From positions 1-16,163 of the forward strand of contig DASYDR010000178.1 of assembly GCA_036499545.1 (NCBI GenBank): 16,163 nucleotides of DNA, in the 5' to 3' direction. The notes beneath the pieces are model-generated. The model was not told the origin of the DNA and did not search any database. It saw only the letters and a list, made by a program, of their open reading frames with translations. Numbering within the stretch: the first letter of the stretch is position 1; every line of letters starts with the position of its first letter. Made by a program: the position numbers and the translations under genes. This DNA is from Plastoroseomonas sp036499545. Lineage in GTDB: Bacteria; Pseudomonadota; Alphaproteobacteria; Acetobacterales; Acetobacteraceae. Positions 5,885 through 13,786 of the stretch are shown one piece after another.

Positions 5885-7537
5885 TCAGGTGAAGATCCTG
5901 ACCGCGCTGGTCAGGGTGATCCAGGCGCCCCAGAGCAGCGGCACGCCGACCGCGAGCCAGGCCAGGACCGCCTTGGTATCGAGCCCGCCCTTGCCGATGC
6001 CGAAGGACCCGCTCGGCCCCACGCTCGCGGCCGCGGTCCTGGCCTGCAATGCCGCCACCTCCTCGGCCGACATGAACCATTTCGCCGCGACCGGCCGCAC
6101 CAGGGCATTGCAGAGAAAGCCCAGCACCAGGAAGCCGGTCAGCACATACATGGTCACGTCATAGAGGCGGTCCGCCGGCACGCCGGCGGCGCGGTTGAAT
6201 TCGCGGATGTAGTTCACGACCACCGGGCCGATGATGCCCGCCGTCGACCAGGCGGTCAGCAGCCGGCCGTGGATCGCGCCGACGAACTGGGTGCCGAACA
6301 TGTCGGCGAGATAGGCCGGCACGGTCGAGAAGCCGCCGCCATACATCGACAGGATGATGCAGAACGCGGCGACGAACAGCACCTTGGAACCCATATGCGC
6401 GAAGCTCGGCGCCAGGGCGTAGAGCGCGATGCCGAGGCCGAAGAAGGCGAAATAGGTCAGCTTGCGGCCGAGGCGGTCGGACATCGAGGCCCAGAAGAAG
6501 CGGCCCAGGATGTTGAACAGCGACAGCAGCGCGGTGAAGCCGGCGGCGATGCCCGCGATCGCCGTCTTCTGCCCGGCATCGAGCTGGGCGAAGCCGAGGT
6601 CCGGCCGGCCGATCAGCGCGCCGCCGAAAATCTCCTGCAGCATCGGCGATGCCATGCCGATGACGCCGATGCCGGCCGAGACGTTGAGGCAGAGCGCCCA
6701 CCAGATCAGCCAGAACTGCGGCGTCTTATGCGCATTGTTCAGATGCACGTGGCCGGTGGTGATCATCTTGTTGACCGCCACGGGCGGCGTCCAGCCATCC
6801 GGCCGCCAGCCCGCCGGCGGCACGCGATAGCCGAAGGCGCCGGCCAGCATGTAGACGAAGTAGAGCACCGCCATGACCACCAGCGTTTCCCAGACGCCGA
6901 CCGAGGTCGGCGTCCTGAACTGGTTCAGCAGGATGTTGGCGAGCGGGGAGCCGATCATGGCGCCGCCGCCGAAGCCCATGATCGCCATGCCGGTCGCCAT
7001 GCCCCGCCGGTCCGGGAACCACTTGATCAGGGTCGAGACCGGGGAGATGTAGCCGAGGCCGAGCCCGATGCCGCCGATGATGCCGGGGCCGAGCAGCAGC
7101 AGCCACAGTTGGTGGGTGTAGACGCCGACCGCGCCGATCAGCAGCCCGCCGCACCAGCAGAGCGCGGAGACGACGCCGGCCTTGCGCGGCCCGGCCCGCT
7201 CCAGCCAGCCGCCCCAGGTGGCGGCCGAGATGCCGAGCAGCACGAAGAACAGCGTGAACATCCAGCCGAGCGAGGCGATGGACCAGTCGCAGCTCGTCGT
7301 CGTCAGTTCCTGCAGGAAGCCGATATTGCAGGCGACCGGGCGGCTGATGCCGACCGAGGCGGCGAGCGGCAGCCAGAACACCGAGAAGCCATAGGCCATG
7401 CCGATGCAGAGATGGATGGCGAGCGCCGCCGGCGGCACCAGCCAGCGATTGAAGCCGGGCTTCGCGACGATGCGCTCGCGGTCGAGGATGCCGATATCGG
7501 CGGCCCTGCCCAAGGCTGTGTCAGTGGCGGATGACAT
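5885..7537 (-). CDS. OFA-family MFS transporter (oxalate/formate antiporter type)
   Basis: A 550-residue inner-membrane carrier with about 12 major-facilitator segments. The first is LVPPAALAIHLCIGMAYGF (near residues 33-51). Loop motifs of MFS type are GWLERAGPRKAG after the second/third helix and SDRLGRKLTYF between helices 8 and 9. IKWFPDRRGMATGMAIMGFG is typical of OFA carriers. After a linker, residues about 515-545 form an additional C-terminal hydrophobic segment (AVLAWLAVGVPLLWGAWITL), giving a longer protein than plain oxalate/formate antiporters of about 420 residues. The ATG at 7537 has AGGGGAGA 11-18 bases upstream. Its position directly after fdsD and before moeA suggests transport of formate, oxalate or a related monocarboxylate for the dehydrogenase. 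That substrate is inferred from family and operon. Confidence 0.85.
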   Translation of the reverse strand: MSSATDTALGRAADIGILDRERIVAKPGFNRWLVPPAALAIHLCIGMAYGFSVFWLPLAASVGISRPVACNIGFLQELTTTSCDWSIASLGWMFTLFFVLLGISAATWGGWLERAGPRKAGVVSALCWCGGLLIGAVGVYTHQLWLLLLGPGIIGGIGLGLGYISPVSTLIKWFPDRRGMATGMAIMGFGGGAMIGSPLANILLNQFRTPTSVGVWETLVVMAVLYFVYMLAGAFGYRVPPAGWRPDGWTPPVAVNKMITTGHVHLNNAHKTPQFWLIWWALCLNVSAGIGVIGMASPMLQEIFGGALIGRPDLGFAQLDAGQKTAIAGIAAGFTALLSLFNILGRFFWASMSDRLGRKLTYFAFFGLGIALYALAPSFAHMGSKVLFVAAFCIILSMYGGGFSTVPAYLADMFGTQFVGAIHGRLLTAWSTAGIIGPVVVNYIREFNRAAGVPADRLYDVTMYVLTGFLVLGFLCNALVRPVAAKWFMSAEEVAALQARTAAASVGPSGSFGIGKGGLDTKAVLAWLAVGVPLLWGAWITLTSAVRIFT

Positions 7538-7561
7538 GGTCGGACGATCTCCCCTGCCGAT

Positions 7562-7576
7562 GCAGGCTTGGCCTGC
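7562..7576 (-). other. Short stem-loop in the fdsD-MFS gap
   Basis: GCAGGC and GCCTGC are perfect complements around a 3-base loop, in the 92-base gap between fdsD and the MFS gene and just upstream of the MFS ribosome-binding site. No T-run follows on the minus strand, so it is not an intrinsic terminator. It could be an mRNA processing or stability element that tunes the downstream genes. No promoter was recognised in this gap. Confidence 0.3.
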
Positions 7577-7629
7577 GGCTTGTTGCTTGATGTGCCGGAA
7601 AGCGGATGGGTACGGGATGGCGGGCCGCG

Positions 7630-7854
7630 TCAGGCCTTGGCGCCGCCCTCCGTCAGCAAGGGCACGGCCGCCGCGGTGACGGGGTCCAGCCCGGCGCCGC
7701 CGGCCGCCGCATGGGCGATGAAGGCCTTCCGCATGCGCGGATCCCAGAATTTGCGCAAATGGTCCGCGACCATCGCCGGCGCCGTCGCGGTGTCCTGCGA
7801 CTGGAAGAAGAGGGCGATCTGGTTCGCCATGCGGACAAGCTTGTCAGGCGACAT
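7630..7854 (-). CDS. fdsD: Formate dehydrogenase delta subunit
   Basis: A 74-residue protein that starts MSPDKLVRMANQIALFFQSQ and contains HLRKFWDPRMRKAFIAH, the family signature of the small delta subunit of NAD-dependent formate dehydrogenases. It has no cofactor motif. In characterised fds systems it is needed for an active complex, possibly in maturation or stability. The start at 7854 was chosen for the conserved MSPDKLVRMANQIA opening. It overlaps the 3' end of fdhD by 11 bases, indicating translational coupling. An open frame continues upstream to 8010 within fdhD, but that part is only a shadow of fdhD. Confidence 0.92.
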   Translation of the reverse strand: MSPDKLVRMANQIALFFQSQDTATAPAMVADHLRKFWDPRMRKAFIAHAAAGGAGLDPVTAAAVPLLTEGGAKA

Positions 7855-8683
7855 GGCGATAGGCGGCCCCTGCGGTATGCGGCGCCCCGAAGCGGATGCG
7901 CGCGGAATGGGTGAAGACTTCGAAGCCGTCCCCGCGGGCGACGGCGACCAGGGTGATGCCGGCGGCGTCCGCGGTCGCGATCGCGAGCGCGGTCGGTGCC
8001 GAGACCGCAACCAGCACCGGACAGCCGGCGACCGCCACCTTCTGCACCATCTCGACCGAGACGCGGCTGGTCAGCAGCACCGCGCCGCCGCGCAGCGCGA
8101 CGCCGCGCCGCGCCATGGCGCCGCAGAGCTTGTCGAGCGCATTGTGACGGCCGACATCCTCGCGCACCGCGGCGATCCCGGCATCCGGCGCCCACCAGGC
8201 CGCCGCATGCATGGCACGGGTCTGCAGGTTGAGCGGCTGCAGCCCCGGCAAGGCGTGCATCGCGGCCAGGATCGCCGCCGCGTCCAGGCCGCCGCCATCC
8301 GGCACGCGCGGCACCGGGCGCACCGCTTCCTTCAGGCTTTCGATGCCGCAAAGGCCGCAGCCGACCGGGCCCGCCATGGTCCGCCGCCGTGCCCAATGCC
8401 GGTCCGCCGATGCCTCCGCCAGGGTCAGCCGCAGTTCGATGCCGAGTTCGGCGGTCACCGTCTCGATGGCGGTGATCTCGGCGGGCCTGGTGATCACGCC
8501 CTCGGCCAGGCTGAAGCCGACCGCGAAATCTTCCAGGTCGGCGGGCGTCGCCATCAGCACCGCATGGGTGGCGTGGCCGTAGCTGACCGCGATCGCCACT
8601 TCCTCCGCCACCGGACGCGCGGCCTTCGTCACGGCGCCATCGCGCCAGGCGAGGCTCGATGCGGTGATCGGCTGGCCCGCCAT
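7844..8683 (-). CDS. fdhD: Formate dehydrogenase accessory sulfurtransferase FdhD (FdsC)
   Basis: A 279-residue accessory protein. FdhD-type proteins pass sulfur from a cysteine desulfurase to the bis-MGD molybdenum cofactor, giving the sulfido ligand that formate dehydrogenase needs. The catalytic CxxC is in GCGLCGIESL (Cys109, Cys112). Other family blocks are EDFAVGFSLAEGVI (51-64), VREDVGRHNALDKL and LLTSRVSVEMVQKVA. Its start lies 4 bases after the fdsA stop and its 3' end overlaps fdsD, matching the fdsGBACD order known from Rhodobacter capsulatus, where this gene is called fdsC. Confidence 0.95.
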   Translation of the reverse strand: MAGQPITASSLAWRDGAVTKAARPVAEEVAIAVSYGHATHAVLMATPADLEDFAVGFSLAEGVITRPAEITAIETVTAELGIELRLTLAEASADRHWARRRTMAGPVGCGLCGIESLKEAVRPVPRVPDGGGLDAAAILAAMHALPGLQPLNLQTRAMHAAAWWAPDAGIAAVREDVGRHNALDKLCGAMARRGVALRGGAVLLTSRVSVEMVQKVAVAGCPVLVAVSAPTALAIATADAAGITLVAVARGDGFEVFTHSARIRFGAPHTAGAAYRHVA

Positions 8684-8687
8684 CGCC

Positions 8688-11570
8688 CTATTCCGCCGCG
8701 GCGGCCGGCACCGCCAGGATGCGACGGCTCTGGTCGCTATGCGCCTGGTAGCGCTTCTGCCACTCGGACGGGCCGTTGGAGGGTGTCACCTGCACCGCGG
8801 TGACCTTGTATTCCGGGCAGCTGGTCGCCCAGTCGGCATTGTCGGTGGTGATGACGTTCGCCTGGGTCAGCGGGTGGTGGAAGGTGGTGTAGACCACCCC
8901 CGGCGCGACCCGGTCGGTGATGCGGGCGCGCAGCGTCGTCTCCCCGGCGCGGCTGTGCAGCCGCACCCAGTCGCCTTCGCGCACGCCGCGCTGTTCGGCA
9001 TCGTGCGGATGGATCTCCAGCAGGTCCTCCTCGTGCCAGACCACGTTCTCCGTCCGCCTGGTCTGGGCGCCGACATTGTACTGCGACAGGATGCGGCCGG
9101 TGGTCAGCAGCAGCGGGAAGCGCGGCCCCGTCCGCTCCTCCGTCGGCACGTATTCGGTGATGATGAACTTGCCGCGCCCGCGCGCGAAGCCGCCGATATG
9201 CATCACCGGCGTGCCTTCCGGCGCCCCTTCATTGCAGGGCCACTGCACCGAGCCCAGCGCGTCGAGCTTGTCGTAGGTGACGCCGGCGAAGCTCGGCGTC
9301 GTCGCCGCGATCTCGTCCATGATCTGCGAGGGATGCGTGTAGCGCCAGTCGAGCCCCATGGCTTGGGCCAGCGCCTGCGTCACTTCCCAGTCGGCCAGGC
9401 CGTTCTTCGGCGTCATCACCCGGCGCACGCGATTGATGCGCCGCTCCGCATTGGTGAAGGTGCCGTCCTTCTCGAGGAAGGAGGAGCCGGGCAGGAAGAC
9501 ATGCGCGTAGTTCGCGGTCTCGTTCAGGAACAGGTCGTGCACCACGATGCATTCCATGGCCGATAGCCCCGCCACCACATGGCGGGTATCGGGGTCGGAC
9601 TGCACGATGTCCTCGCCCTGGACATAGAGGCCCTTGAAGCTGCCATCCAGCGCCGCATCGAACATGTTCGGGATGCGCAGCCCCGGCTCCTTGTCGAGCG
9701 TCACGCCCCAGAGCTTCTCGAAGATGTCGCGCGTTGCCTCGTCCGAGATGTGGCGATAGCCTGGCAGCTCGTGCGGGAAGGAGCCCATGTCGCAGGAGCC
9801 CTGGACATTGTTCTGCCCGCGCAGGGGATTCACGCCGACTCCGGGGCGGCCGAGATTGCCGGTCGCCATCGCCAGGTTGGCGATCGCCATCACCGTGGTG
9901 GTGCCCTGGCTGTGCTCGGTGACGCCAAGGCCGTAATAGATCGCGCCATTGCCGCCGCCGGCGAAAAGCCGCGCGGCGCCGCGGATCAGCAGCGGATCGA
10001 CGCCGCTGAAGGCCGCGACCGCTTCCGGGCTGTTGCGGTCTTCCGCGACGAAGCCGGCCCAATGCTCGAACTCGCTCCAGTCGCAGCGTTCGCGCACGAA
10101 GGCCTCGTCGAACAGGCCTTCGGTCACGATCACATGCGCGATCGCGGTCAGCACCGCGACATTGGTGCCGGGCTTGAGCGGCAGGTGATAGGCGGCCTCG
10201 ACATGCGGGGTGCGCACCAGGTCGATGCGCCGCGGATCGATGACGATCAGCTTGGCGCCTTCCCGCAGCCGCTTCTTGAGGCGTGAGCCGAAGACGGGGT
10301 GCCCGTCGGTCGGGTTGGCGCCGATCACCATGACCACGTCGCTATGCTCGACGCTGTCGAAATCCTGGGTGCCGGCGGAGGTACCGAAGGCGCGGCCGAG
10401 CCCATAGCCGGTCGGCGAATGGCAGACGCGGGCGCAGGTATCGACATTGTTGTTGCCGAAGCCGGCGCGGATCAGCTTCTGCACCAGGTAGGTCTCTTCG
10501 TTGGTGCAGCGGGAGGAGGTGATGCCGCCGATGGAATCCTTGCCGAAGCTCGTCTGCAGGCGGCGGAATTCGGACGCGACATGGCCGAGGGCTTCGTCCC
10601 AGCTCACTTCCCGCCAGGGGTCCGTGATCTTCGCGCGCAGCATCGGCTGCAGCACGCGATCCCGGTGCGTGGCATAGCCCCAGGCGAAGCGGCCCTTCAC
10701 GCAGGAATGGCCGCGATTGGCCTTGCCGTCCTTCCAGGGCACCATGCGCACCAGCTCCTCCCCGCGCATCTCGGCCTTGAAGGAGCAGCCGACGCCACAA
10801 TAGGCGCAGGTGGTGACCACCGAATGCTCCGGCTGGCCGATGGCCACCACCGCCTTCTCGGTCAGGGTCGCGGTCGGGCAGGCCTGCACGCAGGCGCCGC
10901 AGGAGACGCATTCAGACGCGAGGAAGCTTTCATGCATGCCCGGCGAGACGCGGCTGTCGAAGCCACGGCCTTCGATGGTCAGGGCGAAGGTGCCCTGCAC
11001 TTCCTCGCAGGCGCGGACGCAGCGGGAGCAGACGATGCATTTCGACGGGTCGTAGTCGAAATAGGGGTTGGAAGTGTCCTTCGGCAGGAAGCGGTCATTC
11101 GCCTCCCCGGCGCGCGCCTGCACGACATGGTTCGCGCCATCCTGGCCGTAGCGCACCTCCCGCAGCCCGACCGCGCCCGCCATGTCCTGCAGCTCGCAAT
11201 CGCCATTCGCGGCACAGGTCAGGCAATCGAGCGGGTGGTCGGAGATGTAGAGCTCCATCACGCCGCGCCGCAGCGTCTTCAGCCGCTCGGTCTGGGTGCG
11301 CACCACCATCCCCGCCGCGACCGGCGTGGTGCAGGATGCCGGGGTGCCGCGCATGCCCTGGACCTCGACCAGGCACATCCGGCAGGAGCCGAAGGCCTCG
11401 ACGCTGTCGGTGGCGCAGAGCTTCGGGATCTGGGTGCCGGCTTCCATCGCGGCGCGCATGACGGAGGTGCCGGCCGGCACCGTCACCGCGGCGCCGTCGA
11501 TGGTCAGCGTCACCATCGCCTCGGCGCGGGAGGCGGGGGTGCCGTAGTCGATCTCGTGGATCAGGGACAT
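8688..11570 (-). CDS. fdsA: NAD-dependent formate dehydrogenase, molybdenum-containing alpha subunit
   Basis: A 960-residue catalytic subunit that oxidises formate to CO2 at a bis-MGD molybdenum centre and passes electrons along iron-sulfur clusters. From the N-terminus: a NuoG-like [2Fe-2S] domain (Cys52, 63, 66, 80); a His-Cys3 [4Fe-4S] site (His112, Cys116, 119, 125); two ferredoxin-type [4Fe-4S] sites (Cys178, 181, 184, 188 and Cys221, 224, 227, 231); and the molybdopterin oxidoreductase-type [4Fe-4S] site (Cys255, 258, 262, 290). The catalytic domain carries CARVCHSPTGYGL, with Mo ligand Cys383 (codon TGC, so not selenocysteine) and the adjacent His384. The C-terminal molybdopterin dinucleotide-binding domain includes YNVGAQTRRTENV and CPEYKVTAVQV. 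Length is normal for FdsA. The ATG at 11570 is 7 bases after fdsB. The protein is cytosolic: no twin-arginine signal is present. Confidence 0.97.
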   Translation of the reverse strand: MSLIHEIDYGTPASRAEAMVTLTIDGAAVTVPAGTSVMRAAMEAGTQIPKLCATDSVEAFGSCRMCLVEVQGMRGTPASCTTPVAAGMVVRTQTERLKTLRRGVMELYISDHPLDCLTCAANGDCELQDMAGAVGLREVRYGQDGANHVVQARAGEANDRFLPKDTSNPYFDYDPSKCIVCSRCVRACEEVQGTFALTIEGRGFDSRVSPGMHESFLASECVSCGACVQACPTATLTEKAVVAIGQPEHSVVTTCAYCGVGCSFKAEMRGEELVRMVPWKDGKANRGHSCVKGRFAWGYATHRDRVLQPMLRAKITDPWREVSWDEALGHVASEFRRLQTSFGKDSIGGITSSRCTNEETYLVQKLIRAGFGNNNVDTCARVCHSPTGYGLGRAFGTSAGTQDFDSVEHSDVVMVIGANPTDGHPVFGSRLKKRLREGAKLIVIDPRRIDLVRTPHVEAAYHLPLKPGTNVAVLTAIAHVIVTEGLFDEAFVRERCDWSEFEHWAGFVAEDRNSPEAVAAFSGVDPLLIRGAARLFAGGGNGAIYYGLGVTEHSQGTTTVMAIANLAMATGNLGRPGVGVNPLRGQNNVQGSCDMGSFPHELPGYRHISDEATRDIFEKLWGVTLDKEPGLRIPNMFDAALDGSFKGLYVQGEDIVQSDPDTRHVVAGLSAMECIVVHDLFLNETANYAHVFLPGSSFLEKDGTFTNAERRINRVRRVMTPKNGLADWEVTQALAQAMGLDWRYTHPSQIMDEIAATTPSFAGVTYDKLDALGSVQWPCNEGAPEGTPVMHIGGFARGRGKFIITEYVPTEERTGPRFPLLLTTGRILSQYNVGAQTRRTENVVWHEEDLLEIHPHDAEQRGVREGDWVRLHSRAGETTLRARITDRVAPGVVYTTFHHPLTQANVITTDNADWATSCPEYKVTAVQVTPSNGPSEWQKRYQAHSDQSRRILAVPAAAAE

Positions 11571-11577
11571 GGCGGCC

Positions 11578-13137
11578 TCACTCGGCGGCCTGGACGGCTG
11601 GCGTCCGGGCGGTGAAATCCTCGGGGAAATGGCGCATCGCGCTCTGCACCGGATAGGGCGTGAAGCCGCCCAGGGCGCAGAGGGAGCCGAATTTCAGCGT
11701 CTCGCACAGATCCTCGGCCAGGCGGCGATTGGCTTCCACCGCGACACCGGACCGGATCCGGTCCAGGACCTCGACCCCGCGGGTGGATCCGATGCGGCAG
11801 GGCGTGCATTTGCCGCAGGATTCGATGGCGCAGAATTCGAAGGCGAAGCGCGCCTGGGCCAGCATGTCGGCGCTGTCGTCGAAGACCACGACGCCGCCAT
11901 GGCCGATCAGCCCGTCACGCGCTGCGAAGGCTTCGTAGTCGAAGGGCGTGTCGAACAGGGCGGGCGGGAAATAGGCACCGAGCGGACCGCCGACCTGCAC
12001 CGCCTTCACCGGCCGCCCGGTGGCGGTGCCGCCGCCGATCTCCTCCACCAGGGCGCCGAGCGTCACGCCGAAACCGGCTTCGAACAGCCCGCCATGGCGG
12101 ATATTGCCGGCGAGCTGCACCGGCATGGTGCCGCGCGAGCGGCCGAAGCCGATCGCCGCATAGGCCTTGGCGCCCTGCGCCAGGACGAAGGGCACCGAGG
12201 CCAGGGTGACGACGTTGTTGATCACGGTCGGGCAACCGAACAGGCCCTTATGCGCCGGCAGCGGCGGCTTGGCGCGCACCTGGCCGCGACGGCCCTCGAT
12301 GCTTTCCAGCAGCGCCGTCTCCTCGCCACAGACATAGGCGCCGGCGCCGACCCGCACCTCGAGATCGAAAGCGCGGCCGCTGCCGAGCAGGTCGGGGCCC
12401 AGCAGGCCGCCATGCCGCGCGGTGGCGATGGCGGCGCGCATGCGGGCGACCGCATGCGGATATTCCGAGCGGATATAGACATAGCCATGCGCGGCGCCGG
12501 TCGCGAGGCCGGCGATCGCCATGCCTTCGATCAGCACGAAGGGGTCGCCTTCCATCAGCATGCGATCGGCGAAGGTGCCGCTGTCGCCCTCATCGGCATT
12601 GGCGACGATGAATTTCCGCGCCCCTGCGGCGGCCAGCACGGTCTTCCACTTGATGCCGGTCGGGAAGCCGGCGCCGCCGCGGCCGCGCAGGCCCGATTCG
12701 GTCACCGTGGCGACGATCGCCTCCGGCGTCATGGCGATCGCGGCGCGCAGGCCGGCGAGGCCGCCATGCGCTGCGTAATCGGCGAGCGAGGCGGGATCCA
12801 CGACGCCGCAGCGGGCGAAGGTGAAGCGCGTCTGCCGCGCCAGGAAGGGCAGCGCGTCCGGCGGGCCGAGGCGAAGCGCGCCGCCCCGGCCTTCCAGCAG
12901 GCCGCCATCGAACAGCGCCGGCACATCGGCGGCGCGCACCGGGCCGAAGGCGATGCGGCCATCCGGCGTCTCGACCTCCAGCATCGGTTCCAGCCAGTAG
13001 AGGCCGCGGGAGCCGTTGCGGATGATCTCGATCGCGGCACCGCGCGCCGCCGCTTCCCGCGCGATCGCCGCCGCGACGCGCTCGGCGCCGACCGCCAGCG
13101 CGCCGGAATCGCCGGGGATGAAGATCCGCGTCGTCAT
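11578..13137 (-). CDS. fdsB: NAD-dependent formate dehydrogenase, FMN/NAD-binding beta subunit
   Basis: A 519-residue NuoF-like subunit that hands electrons from the cluster chain to NAD+. Residues 1-110 form the extra N-terminal domain usual in FdsB. RGRGGAGFPTGIKW (151-164) binds FMN, ADEGDSGTFADR (181-192) belongs to the NAD site, and GAGAYVCGEETALLESIEG (265-283) follows. The [4Fe-4S] motif is ESCGKCTPC (Cys441, 444, 447) with Cys487 in SLCALGG. The ATG at 13137 starts inside the fdsG stop (a 4-base ATGA overlap), so translation is coupled; upstream open frame to 13674 is fdsG read out of frame. A 7-base gap separates it from fdsA. Confidence 0.97.
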   Translation of the reverse strand: MTTRIFIPGDSGALAVGAERVAAAIAREAAARGAAIEIIRNGSRGLYWLEPMLEVETPDGRIAFGPVRAADVPALFDGGLLEGRGGALRLGPPDALPFLARQTRFTFARCGVVDPASLADYAAHGGLAGLRAAIAMTPEAIVATVTESGLRGRGGAGFPTGIKWKTVLAAAGARKFIVANADEGDSGTFADRMLMEGDPFVLIEGMAIAGLATGAAHGYVYIRSEYPHAVARMRAAIATARHGGLLGPDLLGSGRAFDLEVRVGAGAYVCGEETALLESIEGRRGQVRAKPPLPAHKGLFGCPTVINNVVTLASVPFVLAQGAKAYAAIGFGRSRGTMPVQLAGNIRHGGLFEAGFGVTLGALVEEIGGGTATGRPVKAVQVGGPLGAYFPPALFDTPFDYEAFAARDGLIGHGGVVVFDDSADMLAQARFAFEFCAIESCGKCTPCRIGSTRGVEVLDRIRSGVAVEANRRLAEDLCETLKFGSLCALGGFTPYPVQSAMRHFPEDFTARTPAVQAAE

Positions 13138-13607
13138 CGCCGCACCGCCTGGGCGATGTCCTCGATCGCGTCCGCGTCCAGCCGGCCCAGGACCTCGCCA
13201 TCGACCATGGCGGCCGGGGCGCAGGCGCAGAGCCCGAGGCAATAGACCGGCTCCAGGGTCAGCTGCCCATCCGCCGAACTTTGGCCCAGCGCGATGCCGA
13301 GGCGCTGGGCAACCGCCGCGGCGACGGCGGCCGAGCCCATGGATTGGCAGGCTTCCGCCTGGCAGAGCTTGACCACATGCCGCCCCGGCGGGGCGGCGCG
13401 GAAATCGTGGTAGAAGGTGACGACGCCATGGATCTCGGCGCGGCTGCGGTTGAGCGCGTGCGCGACAATGGGAATCGCCTCGGCGGGGACGAAGCCCAGC
13501 GCCGCGTGGATCTCGTGCAGCACGGGCAGCGCCGCGCCCTCCATGCCGGCATGCCGGTCGAGGACCACCTGCGTTACCCGGACCCGTTCCTCCACGCTGT
13601 CTGTCAT
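13134..13607 (-). CDS. fdsG: NAD-dependent formate dehydrogenase gamma subunit, [2Fe-2S]
   Basis: A 157-residue NuoE-like thioredoxin-fold subunit. An N-terminal helical part (LPVLHEIHAALGFVP; GVVTFYHDFR) is followed by the [2Fe-2S] site with Cys82 and Cys87 in LCQAEACQSMG and Cys123 and Cys127 in VYCLGLCACAPA. It sits next to FdsB in the NADH-module-like part of the enzyme. The ATG at 13607 has AGGA 6 bases upstream. It is the first gene of the fds cluster proper, with 179 bases to the lysR stop, a gap that holds the LysR-site candidate. Confidence 0.95.
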   Translation of the reverse strand: MTDSVEERVRVTQVVLDRHAGMEGAALPVLHEIHAALGFVPAEAIPIVAHALNRSRAEIHGVVTFYHDFRAAPPGRHVVKLCQAEACQSMGSAAVAAAVAQRLGIALGQSSADGQLTLEPVYCLGLCACAPAAMVDGEVLGRLDADAIEDIAQAVRR

Positions 13608-13694
13608 TCGCCGTCCTGACGCCCCGATGGGTGGTGCCGGGATGACGCTGAGCCATGTTTGGTCTGTGGATCAAGCAGGGTTACCCCATGCTGC

Positions 13695-13711
13695 GATAGA
13701 ACAAATCTATC
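13695..13711. promoter_or_regulatory. Candidate LysR-type regulator binding site upstream of fdsG
   Basis: GATAGA-ACAAA-TCTATC is a perfect 6-base inverted repeat with a 5-base centre. It contains ATAG-N7-CTAT and the T-N11-A core of LysR-type sites; the ATAG-N7-CTAT layout is the one known for OxyR half-operators. Its centre is about 96 bases before the fdsG start codon, a normal place for an activator site, and the adjacent upstream gene encodes a LysR-type regulator. No clear -35/-10 pair was found between it and fdsG, which fits an activator-dependent promoter. Confidence 0.6.
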
Positions 13712-13727
13712 ATGCGGCAGCGCCGAA

Positions 13728-13747
13728 GACCCGATGGCAAGCGGGTC
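13728..13747 (-). terminator. Possible weak terminator or stem-loop after lysR
   Basis: GACCCG and CGGGTC form a perfect 6-bp stem with an 8-base loop, about 40 bases beyond the lysR stop in the transcribed direction. The next bases (TTCGG) contain only a short T stretch. A smaller GCCCG-CGA-CGGGC hairpin sits between it and the stop. It may partly separate lysR transcription from the fds promoter, but it lacks a true T-run. Confidence 0.3.
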
Positions 13748-13786
13748 GGCCCGCGACGGGCACGGATCCGCGATCGGGAAGCCTGA

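Noticed and set aside
5085..7534. Long plus-strand open frames opposite moeA and the MFS gene
   Set aside because: Low-complexity, charged translations antisense to clearly conserved genes.
10420..10440. Selenocysteine-type formate dehydrogenase
   Set aside because: The Mo-ligand position in RVCHSP is encoded by TGC, so it is the cysteine form, and no selenocysteine insertion element is needed.
10299..11615. Long plus-strand open frames opposite fdsA (also 8664-9566)
   Set aside because: They are antisense to a cofactor-rich, fully conserved enzyme; long open antisense frames are expected at this GC content, and the translations are His/Gly/Ala/Arg-rich without any domain.
11569..13245. Long plus-strand open frame opposite fdsB
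   Set aside because: Shadow of fdsB; no recognisable protein features.
13138..13674. Extension of fdsB upstream to 13674
   Set aside because: That stretch is fdsG read in another frame; the ATG at 13137 with the ATGA overlap gives the correct FdsB N-terminus.
13677..13686. GGGTTACCC palindrome upstream of fdsG
   Set aside because: Only a 4-1-4 repeat; too short to separate from chance in this sequence.
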